From: Nageia nagi
Taxonomy: Eukaryota > Pinophyta
Direction: 5' to 3'
Assembly (NCBI GenBank): GCA_050084985.1
Contig: JBITNC010000001.1
Span: 153,884,001-153,948,000 of the forward strand
Length of the DNA: 64,000 nucleotides
Under the pieces are notes generated by a model. That model was given only the letters and a program-made list of their open reading frames with translations, did not search any database and was not told the DNA's origin. Position numbers and translations under genes: made by a program. Below, in pieces: positions 23,925 to 36,143 of the stretch. The first letter of the stretch is position 1, and every line of letters begins with the position of its first letter.

Positions 23925-24294
23925 TGTGAGGATCCAAAATGAACCTCAAACCAAATATTAGTAATAGTAATCAAAACTAGTAAATTAGGGCTTCCAACAC
24001 CTGCAACAATGCATCCACAACACCAACATTGGGCCTCTAGGGAACCAAATACACATACAATGCTGACATCAGCCCTCCAAGGCTTCCAAACACAATACAC
24101 ACCCAACAAATGCTCACAATAATGATTATACAAGTCTACAACATCAACGATGGCCACAATATTGAAAACCAACATAAACAAATGCCACAAACACACATGA
24201 ACAATACAATACTGAGATCCAATGCCCAATGGCCTGTATTATGATATAAGATGAAATACAATACAAACCCTAGCTCTCAAAGCTGGACGTTGGA
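23925..24294 (-). repeat. Element C 5' LTR, truncated
   Basis: It matches 12874-13240 with small differences and stops at GGACGTTGG near 24294. The remaining ~780 bp of the LTR are missing, so a deletion or recombination joined it to the following sequence. Confidence 0.8.
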
Positions 24295-24960
24295 CTGCTA
24301 GATCTAGACACTAAAGGTTGATGTTTAGGTTCCAAAGCATTGGATCTCATCCGGAGGAGAAACTATTGCAATTATGAGCATCAAACTACAAATGTGGGTT
24401 TTTTAGCGAGTAACATTGGAGATTAGGGCATCAAATTTGCAAATTGGAGGACCTTGAAGGCAAACATTGGGGATCTAGACACTAGATCTCAACCTTGGTA
24501 GAGTTTGTTCAACCTGATTGGCTACATTATCGAGTTTGAAAGATTCAAGGAGGTTTGTCTAGCTTGGTGAGAGCAAAATGAAGACTTCAGAGGAGACGTT
24601 GATCCTTAAGGAGGCTTAACTTGTTAAGGAATATGCAAGATTCAATCACAGGAGCTTGGATGTATGAGATCTTGGCATGCATTGCTAATATTTGGAAATA
24701 TTTTGCACCAGATTCAGAGTTCAAGGCTAGTTGTGTGTAAAAGTTGAGCTTAGATGAGGCACAAATTGAATCAAAGTTGGTTTTCGGGCCTATAACCCAC
24801 AAGCTTGATTAATTTGGCATTTGGACCAGATCATTCACCATCGAGTAAGTTTGAAATTTTAGGAAAACATTAAGGCGTGGGATATGGCTGACTTTCTCAG
24901 GCAATACAAGGAGCAATATGTGGCATTCTAGGACACCATTTCCTTCCTTGACTTCATCAA
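24295..24960 (+). other. Probable element E interior, decayed
   Basis: No clear frame. A plus-strand stretch near 24880 (AWDMADFLRQYKEQYVAF) with stops around it suggests old coding sequence leading into the frame below. Confidence 0.3.
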
Positions 24961-26160
24961 GAGCACTACTTTTAGAGAAAAGGATGAATGATGTGAGGAA
25001 ATCACTATAGTAGAAGTGATGAAGAGGATGCTTACGAATTAGATGATGAAGGCACAAGTGAAGAAGATGTCATGTTGCAAGAGGGTGATGATGACACACA
25101 TAGACAACAAGTTAAGAAAGAGGATTTCTATGAATCAAATGAAGGAGAACCAGACTTTGAAGCTAAGACAATTTGGGATACTTATTCAGAAATAGTGAAT
25201 GAGAAAGAGATAATAATGATTAATTGCCTTCTTGATCCCTTGATCGAAGAAATTGAAGGAAGTGTTGCCTTGCAAGTGAAGAATGATGAATTGATTGGAG
25301 AAGAAGTTTCCATTAAGAGGATAACTGATAGCCTATTGAGGGATGCAAAATTCAAAGCAGTTGTTTGTGATCAACATTTTGCAACATCTATTGATGGAAG
25401 TATTAACTTCCTCACTCTTGGGTTGGAGAACAATGAGCAAAAACTAACCACTCAAAGATCACAAAGGACGAATTTCAGAGGCTGCATGTAATAAAACCCC
25501 TATAACAAGAGTATGGGACATTTTAGAGTATGGATATACTCCTCTTAATCATCTACACAAGGCCACAATAGATATGAGGTCTGATCTTATTTTGTTCACT
25601 GCTTCTCACATATTCGAAAAGGCTAATGTACTATGCAAACTTTCAGAGTTTATAGAAGAACTTGCTCATGAAAGAAGGGATGAAGGGATGGATGATATGA
25701 TGATAAGGACTATCCATCATGAAAAATCAGATCTGAGATAATCACAACAAAAGGAGTTATTGAATAAAGAAGAGTAGACCTCGTGTACACTCACCTACAA
25801 GACATGATGCTACCACATGGCACCACGGGTTTTGGTCAAGGGAATTTGGACAAGTTACTACATAGAGGTATCAAAGTTTGATCCAAGTAAAGAACAGCAC
25901 AAGGAAAAATTGACATCATTGGAGAAAATTTCTAAGGAAGAAGTAACATTCTCTACTTTAATATCTACTCTCGGCTTCATGATAACACCACCATGGATAG
26001 ACGGACTTGCAATCAAAGTAGTGCAATTGAAACTTGAAGAACTCCTTTCAAGAACAAATTGGGACATTATTAGCTTAGCAAATGTTTTAATATTTCTAGG
26101 GGACAAGCAATTTTGGAGCTGTGGATTTGTAATGTCCCTAATTTATAAAGTTTTACTAAT
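24961..26160 (+). pseudogene. Unknown reading frame of element E, ends in the LTR
   Basis: Plus-strand frames 25072-25491 (139 codons) and 25817-26266, with an open stretch between them in another frame, look like one acidic protein of ~390 codons with a few lesions. Pieces include 'IWDTYSEIVNEKEIIMINC' and 'MRSDLILFTASHIFEKANV'. The end 'LGDKQFWSCGFVMS' is the LEDKQF pol tail seen in other elements and runs into the LTR at 26128. RT, RNase H and integrase signatures are missing. Function unknown. Confidence 0.5.
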
Positions 26161-28027
26161 TTTGGTTTTAAGGAGATTTCATCTTCTACAAGCCAAGAAT
26201 GGATGTTTCAACACTTGGAACGGAAAGAGGATTTGTGCCAATCGTTTTGACAGGTTATACGAGTAGGTTTCATCAAAAAAGGAGTTATGGCATTTGGAAG
26301 TTCATCCATTAGGCCAGTCTATTCATATCGCAAGCATGCAAAAATGCATGATTTACTCTCATTTGAGAGTGACATTCATCCTATATGGATGAGCAATAGT
26401 AATTTAGTTTATCTAGGTGTGATTTGTATGTAATTAGGAGTGTTTCCATATTTGTAGTCAATGGTATTTGTAATTATGCCAATAATATGTAATGATGATA
26501 CCAAGGACATTAATGATTGCAAATGCAATATTAGTCTCCATTAATGGGACGTTGCATATTAAGCCTTGATGATTGTAAAACTGGCATTAAAGGATCCTCT
26601 TTTCATTAATGCTCCCCTCTTCAAGTTAGAGCATCCATCTAGATGATTACATTGACTTCAAGGCACTATGAAGATTCCTATGCTTGGACGTGGCACACTT
26701 AGTGAGATACTTGGCATCTTGAGGCATCAAAAGGCTCCCCACACTTGGACATTGGGTTAAGAAAGGCATCTAGACCCCTACATTGAGCATTTGGAATCCC
26801 TAGGACCCCCTATCACACTCTTGAAGGTTTGCTAGCTTGTGGTGTTGATACCAAGGCAAATTGAAGTCTCCCCTTGTTCAACATTGGCATTCTTGACCCT
26901 TGGATGTGATTACTCCCATCCCAAGGCATCCTATCTTGGACATTGGCATTGAGAGCACATTAATCACTCTTGTAAGAATTTAGATAAACTAAATTCAAGA
27001 TTATAACATCAAGCACTTCATCTATAAAAGGAGGAAACCTAGAACACATGAGATATGTTGAATATATGATTAAATCCCCCTTTTCAAATTAAGTGTGAGA
27101 ACTCTATCTTTGCCACTTGTAGGTGCAAGTCTGCATTTGAGGTCTTGAGGTGATTGAAGGCTAGCCTCTTGCTTACTCTATCCATTCAGAAGAGGAACTT
27201 TGGTTGTTCCATCAGAGAGAGGTAGGGAAGCCTAGGCTTGGCCTTGCTGCTGTTGCAATTGGTGAGGCCCTGGAGCCATCCACAATAACCCTATTGAAGG
27301 CAATCCAAGTGTAAGTTCCTTAGGTCCAAAAATATATGTAATTGAGCTCTTCATTACTATATCAATACAATTCCATTATTTTAATATCATTCTACTATTG
27401 TTTCATAATTGCTTGGACGTTGGATCTAGAAGTGTGCTTTGGCATTGTTTATTTATGTTGGCTTCCTAAGCACGTGCATTAGGTAATTAAGCATAATTGT
27501 GGATTGTTCACTTCATTCTCACCATCAATAGCTAGACGTTGGATGTTTTGTGTTATTTTGTGCTTGATTGGTGAGATATGAAGGATAAAGGTAAACATCC
27601 CTCTCCCAGGGGATGTTTGAGCATGAGCCAATGGTTTGGGCTCATCATAGTGTAAAAGAAATGAAAAATTAAAGAAAAGAAAACTGAGAATGAGGTGAAA
27701 TACTAGCTAGATTTCAAAGAGGCAGTCACAATGCAGTATTATTTAAATTTTCTTTCTTTCAAATCGGTTAAGAAATCTTGTTCAATTCCATCAAGTCTTT
27801 CAAACAAATAATTTTTGTCCAATCATTCCAAACATGAGCAACAAGTGGAGCTGACTATCAATACTCTACAAGCAAAACCGATGCAATCAAATGGACTAAG
27901 TGTGAGTGAAGGTGAATGGCTTTGAACAAGAGGTCTAGGAAGATGTATTAAGAGAAAAGTTAATTTAGAATACAAAACATTTAACATGCAAGCAATGGAT
28001 TAGCAACAATTCAAGAGAATTCAAACA
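26128..28027 (+). repeat. Element E 3' LTR, right edge uncertain
   Basis: It begins TGTAATGTCCC directly after the pol tail and purine tract, and its first ~330 bp match 12213-12546. A TATA-like CTATAAAAGG lies near 27021. The 3' edge is not fixed by a second copy. CA at 28026-28027 followed by ATTTT would match the ATTTT before the 5' LTR (12208-12212), but this 5-mer is common. A 9-bp inverted repeat AAACATCCC / GGGATGTTT lies at 27593-27618. Confidence 0.55.
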
Positions 28028-28412
28028 ATTTTGAAAAGTTCCATATCTTTTTAGCAAGGACAAGACACTTGAGATCACCACATTGGACATGTACTTGGGA
28101 CTTCAAATTGTAGGGATCTCCCTCAATGTTAAGCCTATTGTTTGATCATATTTTTATAAGGGATATCTCTTTCTTTCTACTTTGAATTGTCAATGCTTCC
28201 AAATTTATGCCCAAAGACATCCTTGCAAAGATGCATATCTTTGATGATATAATGAAGTGTATAGTTCTTATGGCTTTTAGGTTTGGTACCTACAAACTAG
28301 GCATGTATTAAGTGCTTTTTATATCTCCAACTTGTGATCTATAGTCAAAGGATAGTCATGGGTGATCATATATAATAAGTAGAGATAGATGTCTCAACCA
28401 AGGTTACGTGGA
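28028..28412. other. Unassigned sequence
   Basis: Between the presumed end of element E and a solo LTR. Nothing recognised. Confidence 0.35.
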
Positions 28413-29623
28413 TGTGACGTCCCCTTTGCATGATCATAATTAATTGTGGAATCCAATGGATTCCTCTTGTAATATATTTTATTATTGCATTGTAATTTCA
28501 TGTTGTAACTTGGGATAGAAGACTTAATGGATCAATGGACCCCACTGTAAGCCCCAAGTGGGATGTCTCCCCCCCAAGCTTAGATTAGGTGTTATTATTG
28601 TACTTGGAGATTCTGATCTTGATTGTGGGAATCCAAAAGTTTGTTATTACACCTAAATGGATGGATGGACACTTATATGCATGTACCAGCCTTAGGGAGG
28701 CTCTCATACCCCCATGTCGGTCCGACATGATAGCTAGACCCACGCATGACTCCTTGACCCACGTGGGCATGCATGGCACTCCTAGAACCCCACGTTGGCA
28801 CTTAATGCACTCCAGGCCCCCACTTTGGGCATTCTGGGCCCCCACAAGGCTAACGATGGGATTAAGGAGCCAACTGATGACTCCTAGGTGAGATTTGGAC
28901 AAAGTTGAATGCATAAAGAGACATGGAGGCCTCATTGTTGGATATACCTAATTATTATTATACTACATATCATCCAAAGGAGAACAAGACTTAGCAGTGC
29001 TAAGGAATCCCCTAGGTGCAACATTAGGAGGGTTTTCAGCTTGAAGGATCTTGATCGTCTATGACATTAGTGTAGCACCCTTGCCCATACGATGGTATTC
29101 AAATGTTGAGCTTCTACCATTCAGTTGATTGCTAGGATCAAAGGAGGGCTCCTTCGATGGAGAGGATTAAGGTTCCGAGGGAGCAAGGTTGTCCCATGGT
29201 TCTATCATTCGTCCGACAGTGAGATATTCAGTTGTGCCCTAGTTGGCTCCTTGAAAGCCAACATTAGCCCTATTGGGCCTGATATTGTATTGTTGAGCAT
29301 TGTACATCTTATATACAATCGTTGGGCATTTGGACCTCATGTTGTGTTGTTATTGTGTCCATTATTGCAACATTGTGGTATAATTGTTCACTTATGCATG
29401 TATGAGCTAGACATTGGCATTGTGAGAGTTTGTGCTTTGATATCTACTTGTATTGGCCAGATGTTTGCATCTTGGTGTTGTGTGAACTTGTAGTGGATGC
29501 CCTAGCTTAGACGTTGGTAATATTGTGTGGTTTATGCTTGTAATTGATGCCCTAGGCTTGACGTCAGGGTTCATGGAATTGAATTTGCTAATATGTACTT
29601 GAGGGTGTGTTTGGATCCTTACA
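28413..29623 (+). mobile_element. Solo LTR, D family, TSD GTGGA
   Basis: The block runs from TGTGACGTCCC to GGATCCTTACA, 1,211 bp, flanked by GTGGA at 28408-28412 and 29624-29628. It is the reverse-orientation relative of the element D LTRs (30240-31418 and 57121 onward). The frames in it are non-coding. Confidence 0.92.
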
Positions 29624-30239
29624 GTGGAGAACTAGATGCAGGTGTGTTTACATACAATATTCTTGTGTAGGTGACTTTGACCCTAAAATTTAGGTGGGGT
29701 TAGGTATGGCCATATTAAAAAAAATTAAAAAATATATTTATTCTTTAAAAAAATTAGCAACTTTTATTAACTTGGGTTTTCAATTTTTATAATTGCATTA
29801 TAACAATGTAATATTCCAAACTAGGGAAAGTATAATTTATAGCAAAACAACAAATTCCAATTTAAGCTTATTACTCCAAACTTAAGTAAATTAGCAAACG
29901 ATGCCCTAGCTTATGTGGAATATTTAAATAACTCAAATATTTGTCAAATTAACCCTAAAACAAGATGAATCATGCAAGTGCCCAAAATAAGGAAATTAGG
30001 TAAACATACCTGATGTGGCGAACTCATACTTAAATATTCTGAAATTAAGGCAAATAAATGAGACACAAAATCATGAGATAAATACCAATACTATTGAAAT
30101 ATTCAGATGAACCAAGAATGTGACCTCAAAGAGCTCAAATGTTCTCCAAGGGAGTGACATCTCACCAAGGAGTTAAGAACACCACAATGAAGATTCCAAA
30201 AATGCACCAAATTATCTCCTTGAAGATTACATCTCACTT
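29624..30239. other. AT-rich spacer
   Basis: Runs of A and T near 29715-29770, no features recognised before the element D LTR. Confidence 0.4.
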
Positions 30240-31418
30240 TGTAATGATCCAAATACAATCTCAAGTGCAAATTAGCAATTTCAACCAAGAAAATACCCAA
30301 GTCTGGCCTAGAAGTGCAAATTCAAGTATTTAAACTCTCACAATGCCAACATTAGGGTTAGGGCATTAATTCCAAACTTGCACAACACAACAATGCTAAC
30401 ATCTAGCTTATACATGCATGAATGAGTAAACAAACCACAACGTTGCAATAGTAAAGCATACACAAGAAAAATATGGTTATCGAATGCCCAACGACTGTAT
30501 ATAAGATAAATGATGATCAACAATACCATACCAGGCCCGATAGGGTTGATGTTGGCCTCAAGGGAGCCAACTAGGGCACAATGTGTATCCCCAAACTGGA
30601 CGGACGGATGGGACAATCTTGCTCCCTCAAAACCTGAATCCTCTCCACTGAAGGAGCCTTCCTCTAATCCTGGAAACCACTGAAGGTAGAAGCACAACCT
30701 TGGAATACCACCGAATGGGTAAGGGTGCTATACAAATGTCATAGACTAATAAGATCCCTCAACCTACTAATCCTCCTAGATGCTACACCTAGGGTTTTGC
30801 TTAGCGTTGCGCTAAGTCTCTTATCCTTTGGATGGTATCAAAGAATATAATAATCAAGTATATCCAGTTATGATGCTCGAGTGCCTTTTTATACACTTTA
30901 CTGGATCTGTATCTCACCTAGGAGTCATTACCTAGCTCCTCTAATCCAACGTTAGCTTCCTGGGGCCCAAAAGGCCCAACATGGGTGCATAGGGGTCAAG
31001 CATGTCCAACGTGGTGGCTCAGGTGCCATAAATGCCAACATGGGGGTATGGAGTGCCAAGCATGCCTAAAGTAGCTCTAGGAGCCATGCTTGAGGGTTGG
31101 GTGTCATCATGGGCCAATGTGAGGTCTAGGAGTCTCCCTAAGGCTGGCGCATGTACATAAGTGCTCATCCATCCACCTAAGTGCTAAATAGACCTTGGGA
31201 TTCCCAAAATCATGATTAGGATCTCCAAGTACAATAAAACTCCTAATTTATGTTTAGGAGGGAGATGTCCCACTTGGGGCTCACAGTGGGGTCCATTGAC
31301 CCATTAAGTCTTCTATCCCAAGTCCTAACTTAAACCACAACTAAATAATAAAATATATTACAAAAGTAAATTCATCGAATTCCATAATTAATTATAATGA
31401 TAGAAGTGGGACGTCACA
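30240..31418 (-). repeat. Element D 3' LTR
   Basis: 1,179 bp, TGTAATGATCC to GGGACGTCACA. It aligns with 57121-58168. 30-bp repeats (CCAACRTGG) occur at about 30948-31070. Confidence 0.88.
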
Positions 31419-31745
31419 AAGCCTTCCCTTTCGAATTGCTTGCCCTCAAGTAATAGTGGAAGTCTATAGCATATTGTCTTCCAAGAATCTTTCAGCTTGG
31501 TGGACCGCAATCTCCTAAAGTTGAATGCAACTCTCTCCCTAATGAGAATCCTATGCAATATGTTGGAACTGCATTCCCATACATTACTAATGCATGCAAA
31601 ATTTTTGATATGATGTGACTATTACTCCCTATCAGGTACTGCATGGCTGTCTTCAGGAAATAGGGGAGTGTATGAAAGCCTCCAAGGGAAAGTACTTGCA
31701 AGAACCTCAAGTAAATCATAGGTAAGTTAAAACAAGTGGCGCCTA
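31419..31745 (-). pseudogene. PPT and pol-tail block of element D with an unassigned frame
   Basis: 31419-31455 on the minus strand reads L-E-G-K-Q-F-E-R-E-G-F-V-T, the same tail as LEDKQF in B, with a purine-rich GAAAGGGAAGG next to the LTR. A minus-strand frame (31845-31492) covers most of the rest; it has a hydrophobic middle (PYFLKTAMQYLIGSNSHII) and no family I know. Confidence 0.5.
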
Positions 31746-33009
31746 TTGGTATGTTTTTCTTTCCTAGTCCAAAACATGCACAAGACTTGGAGGAAACAAC
31801 GTTACATGTTTCCATCTGAAAGGACTGGTTACCTGAAGTACTCACATGGAATATGGTCTAGGGAACAATGGTCAGAGATGCATGTTGTTAACCATATACA
31901 AGGGAAATACACACCGTTGAGGTTGTTTTCCACAATGAGGAAAGACTGCAAATGTGAACGGAAGCAAAGAAAGATTACAAATGCAAGGACAAATAAAGGG
32001 ATAAGTGCATAGGAATATAAAGAAAGATGAACTTATGAAGATATCACCAGTGATGCAGTGTCTCAGCAGGTCATCTTTGGATTCATTAAGGCGGGTGTAT
32101 TCACTATCAAGTCAGGAAGCAAATAGCAATATGCATTCAAATCACTACCAGCCGAGAGCAAGCAGCTGTAGGGTCTTGATGGAAGACTCGGTGGGACAAG
32201 AGTAAATGAGGTGAGGACATGAATACATGGGCCTAACCGAATGACATAGAGACAAGCTATATGCCCCATAATACATTCACTTGCATGCAAATCATTCAAA
32301 GAATAACTTAAACCATTTCAACAAATATTCCATGTGCAACTTCAGAAGGAAAAACTATTCACACATGCATAATCCCACAAATGAAAATCTCCACAGTATT
32401 TATTTTATAGCACTATTCCTAAAAGAAATCAATTTATAACAATTTCAATGATATGAACAATATCATTCCTTTCCTTGTAGCAGCATCCTCAACATGATAT
32501 TCAAAGTATACCAAAGATGTAATGATATGCAATCATAACAAGCACAGAACCCCTTATGCAGCCAACTTCTATGCGATGGAATGTTGAAATCTTTCATATG
32601 CAAATTCACATACATGCAAAATCTCTATAGATAGACAATGATATGTGGAAATGGCACATATGCTATGTATTCTTCAGTTTTGCAAATGCAAAGGAATTCC
32701 TCCGATTCTTACAAATGCAAAATCTCATGCAATCTTATGCAAAAATCCTAAATCCCAAAATCCCCTTCTAAATGGCCTTGATGTAGTATATATAGACCAT
32801 TAAAAGTGTTTCCCTAAAGGCATCAAATTTGATATGGTGTGCACACACACAACACACATACCGATACAAAATCAAATTGCTTACATAAAAATATACAAAT
32901 GCTACTTAAAAATTGACAAAATATAAATGCCACTATCAAAATGCATTTAATCTACCTCTAATCTAGTCAAAAATGAATCAGATATGTAGTAAATGTCTAA
33001 CAAGTCTAA

Positions 33010-33180
33010 CATCTAAACCGGTGGGAGCAAAACCTCATCCCTACACTGGTCAGAGTCATAAATGAGTATGAAAGATTTGATCTGGCAAGAGCAAAACCTC
33101 ATCCTTACACCGATCAGAGTCATAAATGAGTATGAAAGATTTGATCTGGCGGGAGCAAAACCTCACCCCTACACCATTCA
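33010..33180. repeat. ~65-bp tandem repeats in the 3' region of the unit
   Basis: GGGAGCAAAACCTCATCC-type blocks occur three times about 65 bp apart, followed by CAGAGTCATAAATGAGT. Equivalent pairs lie at 37340-37445 (unit 2) and 45570-45680 (unit 4). Confidence 0.75.
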
Positions 33181-33276
33181 AATCAAGTAAATGAAGTTTG
33201 ATCATAACAACTATAATAAAATATGCATTTAACAAAAGAAATATAATCACAGATGGAATCTACGAGTGGATCAGAT

Positions 33277-36143
33277 CTAGACCACATCTAATCTGGTACT
33301 GGCAAAGTTCCACTCCTTGCTGGTGAGATCGTACAATTCAATGGTCTCCTCCAAGAACACCATAGTATTCTGCACACCCCTGGAGATCATGCCAACGATG
33401 GTTCCATTTTTTCGGAAATAGTGCCCCATCTGGTCGGATGTAACCTGCATCTGATATCTCCAAATGACCATCCGTCTCTCGTGGATGATAGGATGCCTTG
33501 CCTTTAGCAAACTACAATCATCTACGTCCAAATGCTCCTATATTAGGTTTTGAGCCTCTGCCACTACTGCTTCCTTCTTCCTCACGATGTTATCCTCCCC
33601 TTGGAACTTTAGTTGATAGACATACTTGCTCATTTGCTCCTTGACCTCTTTCCTCAAGGGGATTCCAAGTTTCAAAACTGCATTACACTATGCAATTGCA
33701 TGCTTCAACCAGTCATGATGGTAAGCAAATTAATGGAAGTAGACTAATTTCTCGGGCTTGTCAATGAAAACTTGCTGCAGATGGGAGATGTTGGGGAGGT
33801 AGCTGTCCAACTTGTTGATATGTGTTGTAATTTGTGCTCTAAGATCTTGTATTTCCACACCCTCTTCTAGGAGCTTGTAAATTTGAGAAGATAACTTCTC
33901 AATAGTTTCCATCATCTCTTTCATCAACTCCCGACCTTCATGGAACGAGGTTTGCTTCTTCAGGTCAAGAGGGGTGGTACTAATAGTATGGAATTCCTTG
34001 ATGATTTTCTTGCTGGCCATGAGCTCCCTTTTCAATCTCTTCACCTTTTTTTTGTCTTCATAACTCTCTTGTTCCATGACTGTAGTGTTTTGAGTTACTA
34101 TGTGCTCGCGGGGGTGTCAATCCCAATTTCATAGGCATCTTGAATGTCTCTATCATATAGTCTTCTGTCCTCTAAGGATGTTTCTCCTTCGAATAACAAT
34201 GACTAATGGAGATCTTGTGATGATCTAAAATCACCTTCAGCAAAAACAAACCAAGCTAGGACTCAAGCACCCAACAATTGCCCTCCAGGGCATACAAACA
34301 CCTCAATGCACCAACGTGGGCCTCCTAGGTCTTCCAAACTACACACCACACCAAACAATGATCCCATAAAGCTAACATCAGCCCCTAGGGCTTCTCCAAC
34401 ACTAAGCTAACCACATGAATGCAACACAACAATAATGGATGACACAAAAATACCCATGATGGGGCCACACCACAATACGGAGCTAGAACAAGCTTCCAAC
34501 ACCAGTATATCACAATGCATGCATACTAAGGGAACAACACAATGATGAGAGAGACACAAGCTGTATTATATCATGGAAAAACAATGGAGTACAATGAGGA
34601 TCTCAACATTCAAATCTAGGGTTCCAAACCCTTGTACAAGCCAAACACCATAGGAAAGAATAACTCCCTCAGACTCCAAATCCTCTCCTACAAAAGAGCC
34701 TCCTCGAACCCTAGTGACCATTGAAGGTAGAAGCTCACCCTCAAAATACCACCAGATGGACTAGGTGACCCACCTAAGTCGTAGAATGCTAGGCTTCCAA
34801 CACTTTCACTCCTCTAGACACCATTTAGGAATAATACTCAGCATCGCCAAGACTTGTATGCCCGATCGGGTTCAATATAGAAGAAGTATAATCAATATCT
34901 AACCTCATCATTGCACTCCATCCTCATTATATAGTCTCTCCTAGATCTCACCTAGGAATCATGCGCATGCCTCTCTATTCCAATGTTGCCTAGGGATACC
35001 TATAATCACAAGATCCAATGGCTAGATATGCAACGCCTTGGAATCATGCATCACAACTTAGACAAATGGTCCCATTACTATTGCTACATGCAATGAATAC
35101 ACATCACAATATACTCACATCCCAAGGAGTGGGATGTCACATTTCAAGGGGTCAATATAGAGTTGTTCATAGATTTCCGTGGATGGCCACAAAGTGCAAG
35201 AGTGGTCCAACTGGTGAACTTCAAGAGCCCATAACTCCTTTGTCCCTTGATGAAACCATGTTGTGTGACCTATCAAAATGTTGCCCACAAGATGCCCTAC
35301 CTGAAGAACCAATCATATCAACTCTCTAAGACCTATGGTGAACTCTATCTTCTGAAAGGGTATGTTACAAGGATTCCCACAATCCAGGATTACCCGTACA
35401 CACAACACTACATTGGGATTCCCGCAATTTAGGATTACCCATACACATAACGCAACATCACTACTCAAGGGGAGATGTCCCATTTCTAGGCTCATACTGG
35501 GGTCCACAAACCATAAGCTCCTGCTTGAGTTACACAAGTACAACATGACCATAAACAAACACTAGATTACAAAGTGACCATGACAAATTTTGTCAATAGT
35601 CCAAATGGGACGTCACAAATCTCCTTCCGGGAGGTGGAAACAAATGTTTCAACCCTCTTGATCTTCTCACCATCGGATAGCTCCTCTTCTTCTTCTTCAT
35701 AGTGTAGATTCTGATCTATTTCTTCATCATGAGATGTACTCATGCTAAGGGCTCTAAGGTAGGCATCTAAGTAAAGGTCTGGATGTTCGGTTGCTAGTTG
35801 CAGAGGAAGCCTCTGCACCAATAATCGACCTTTGTTGATTTTCTTGACCTCTTTGGTCGGAGTGGTCTGAATAAGGGCAATCTCTTTACCTTGGTGCTCG
35901 TCTTGCTTTCTCTTCTACTTTTGCTCTTCAGTCTCCCCTTTGTCTTCTTCGTCTCCTCCATTGCCACCTATTGATATGCCTTTTTTCCATGGATGAGGGG
36001 ATCTTTCATGGTTGGTTCTCTTTACAAGGGGTTTTTGGGAAGACAAAGGTGACCTCTTTCTATGCTCGGTAGGAGAGGGTTTGGAGGCACCCACCTCTCT
36101 GGCACACTTTACTCTAACGACTTGGACCTCATCATCATCATAG
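33277..36143 (-). pseudogene. Unknown unit ORF, copy 1, C-terminal half, split by a solo LTR
   Basis: Minus-strand pieces: 35821-35618 with its upstream acidic/basic region to 36143, then after the LTR 34210-33277. The frame shows a K/S/E-rich segment, 'EEEEEELSDGEKIKRVETF', a coiled-coil-like stretch (EDKKKVKRLKRELMASKK) and a C-terminal domain with 'KLVYFHEF.YHHDW' and 'HERRMVIWRYQMQV'. It ends at a stop at 33277, which sets the natural C-terminus of the family. Several stops and frameshifts break it. The solo LTR 34216-35617 sits within the codons following 'STSRKEI'. Confidence 0.6.
34216..35617 (-). mobile_element. Solo LTR, alpha family, inserted in ORF copy 1
   Basis: TGTGATGATC to GGGACGTCACA, 1.40 kb, flanked by GATCT (34211-34215) and AATCT (35618-35622), one mismatch. 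Compared with 10453-11709 the central part differs: extra segments with LTR-head-like GGGATGTCACA (~35135) and TATGTTACA (~35365) suggest earlier insertions or recombination within the LTR. Confidence 0.82.

Larger units (their letters stand above)
12874..24294 (-). mobile_element. Element C: non-autonomous LTR element, hosts B and a solo LTR
   Basis: Direct repeats at 12874-14020 and 23925-24294 start TGTGAGGAYC and align through the first ~370 bp. On the minus strand a degenerate PBS lies beside the right LTR and a polypurine tract beside the left one, so the element reads right to left. The right LTR is cut off at about 24294, so target-site duplications cannot be compared. The interior carries unknown reading frames, 30-bp repeats, a solo LTR (14171-15360) and element B (16533-21932). 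No gag, protease, RT or integrase was found in its own sequence. Confidence 0.75.

Noticed and set aside
24587-25057. Two minus-strand frames of 71 and 82 codons
   Set aside because: No domain, opposite to the element E frame that continues downstream; probably chance.
28585-29493. Frames of 100-122 codons on both strands
   Set aside because: They lie inside the solo LTR 28413-29623 and have no domain.
31746-33250. TTGGTATG segment as an LTR of a further element
   Set aside because: It has a TATA-like box and recurs three times, but no PBS or PPT abuts it and the unit ORF reads into it, so it is better seen as the 3' region of the unit.
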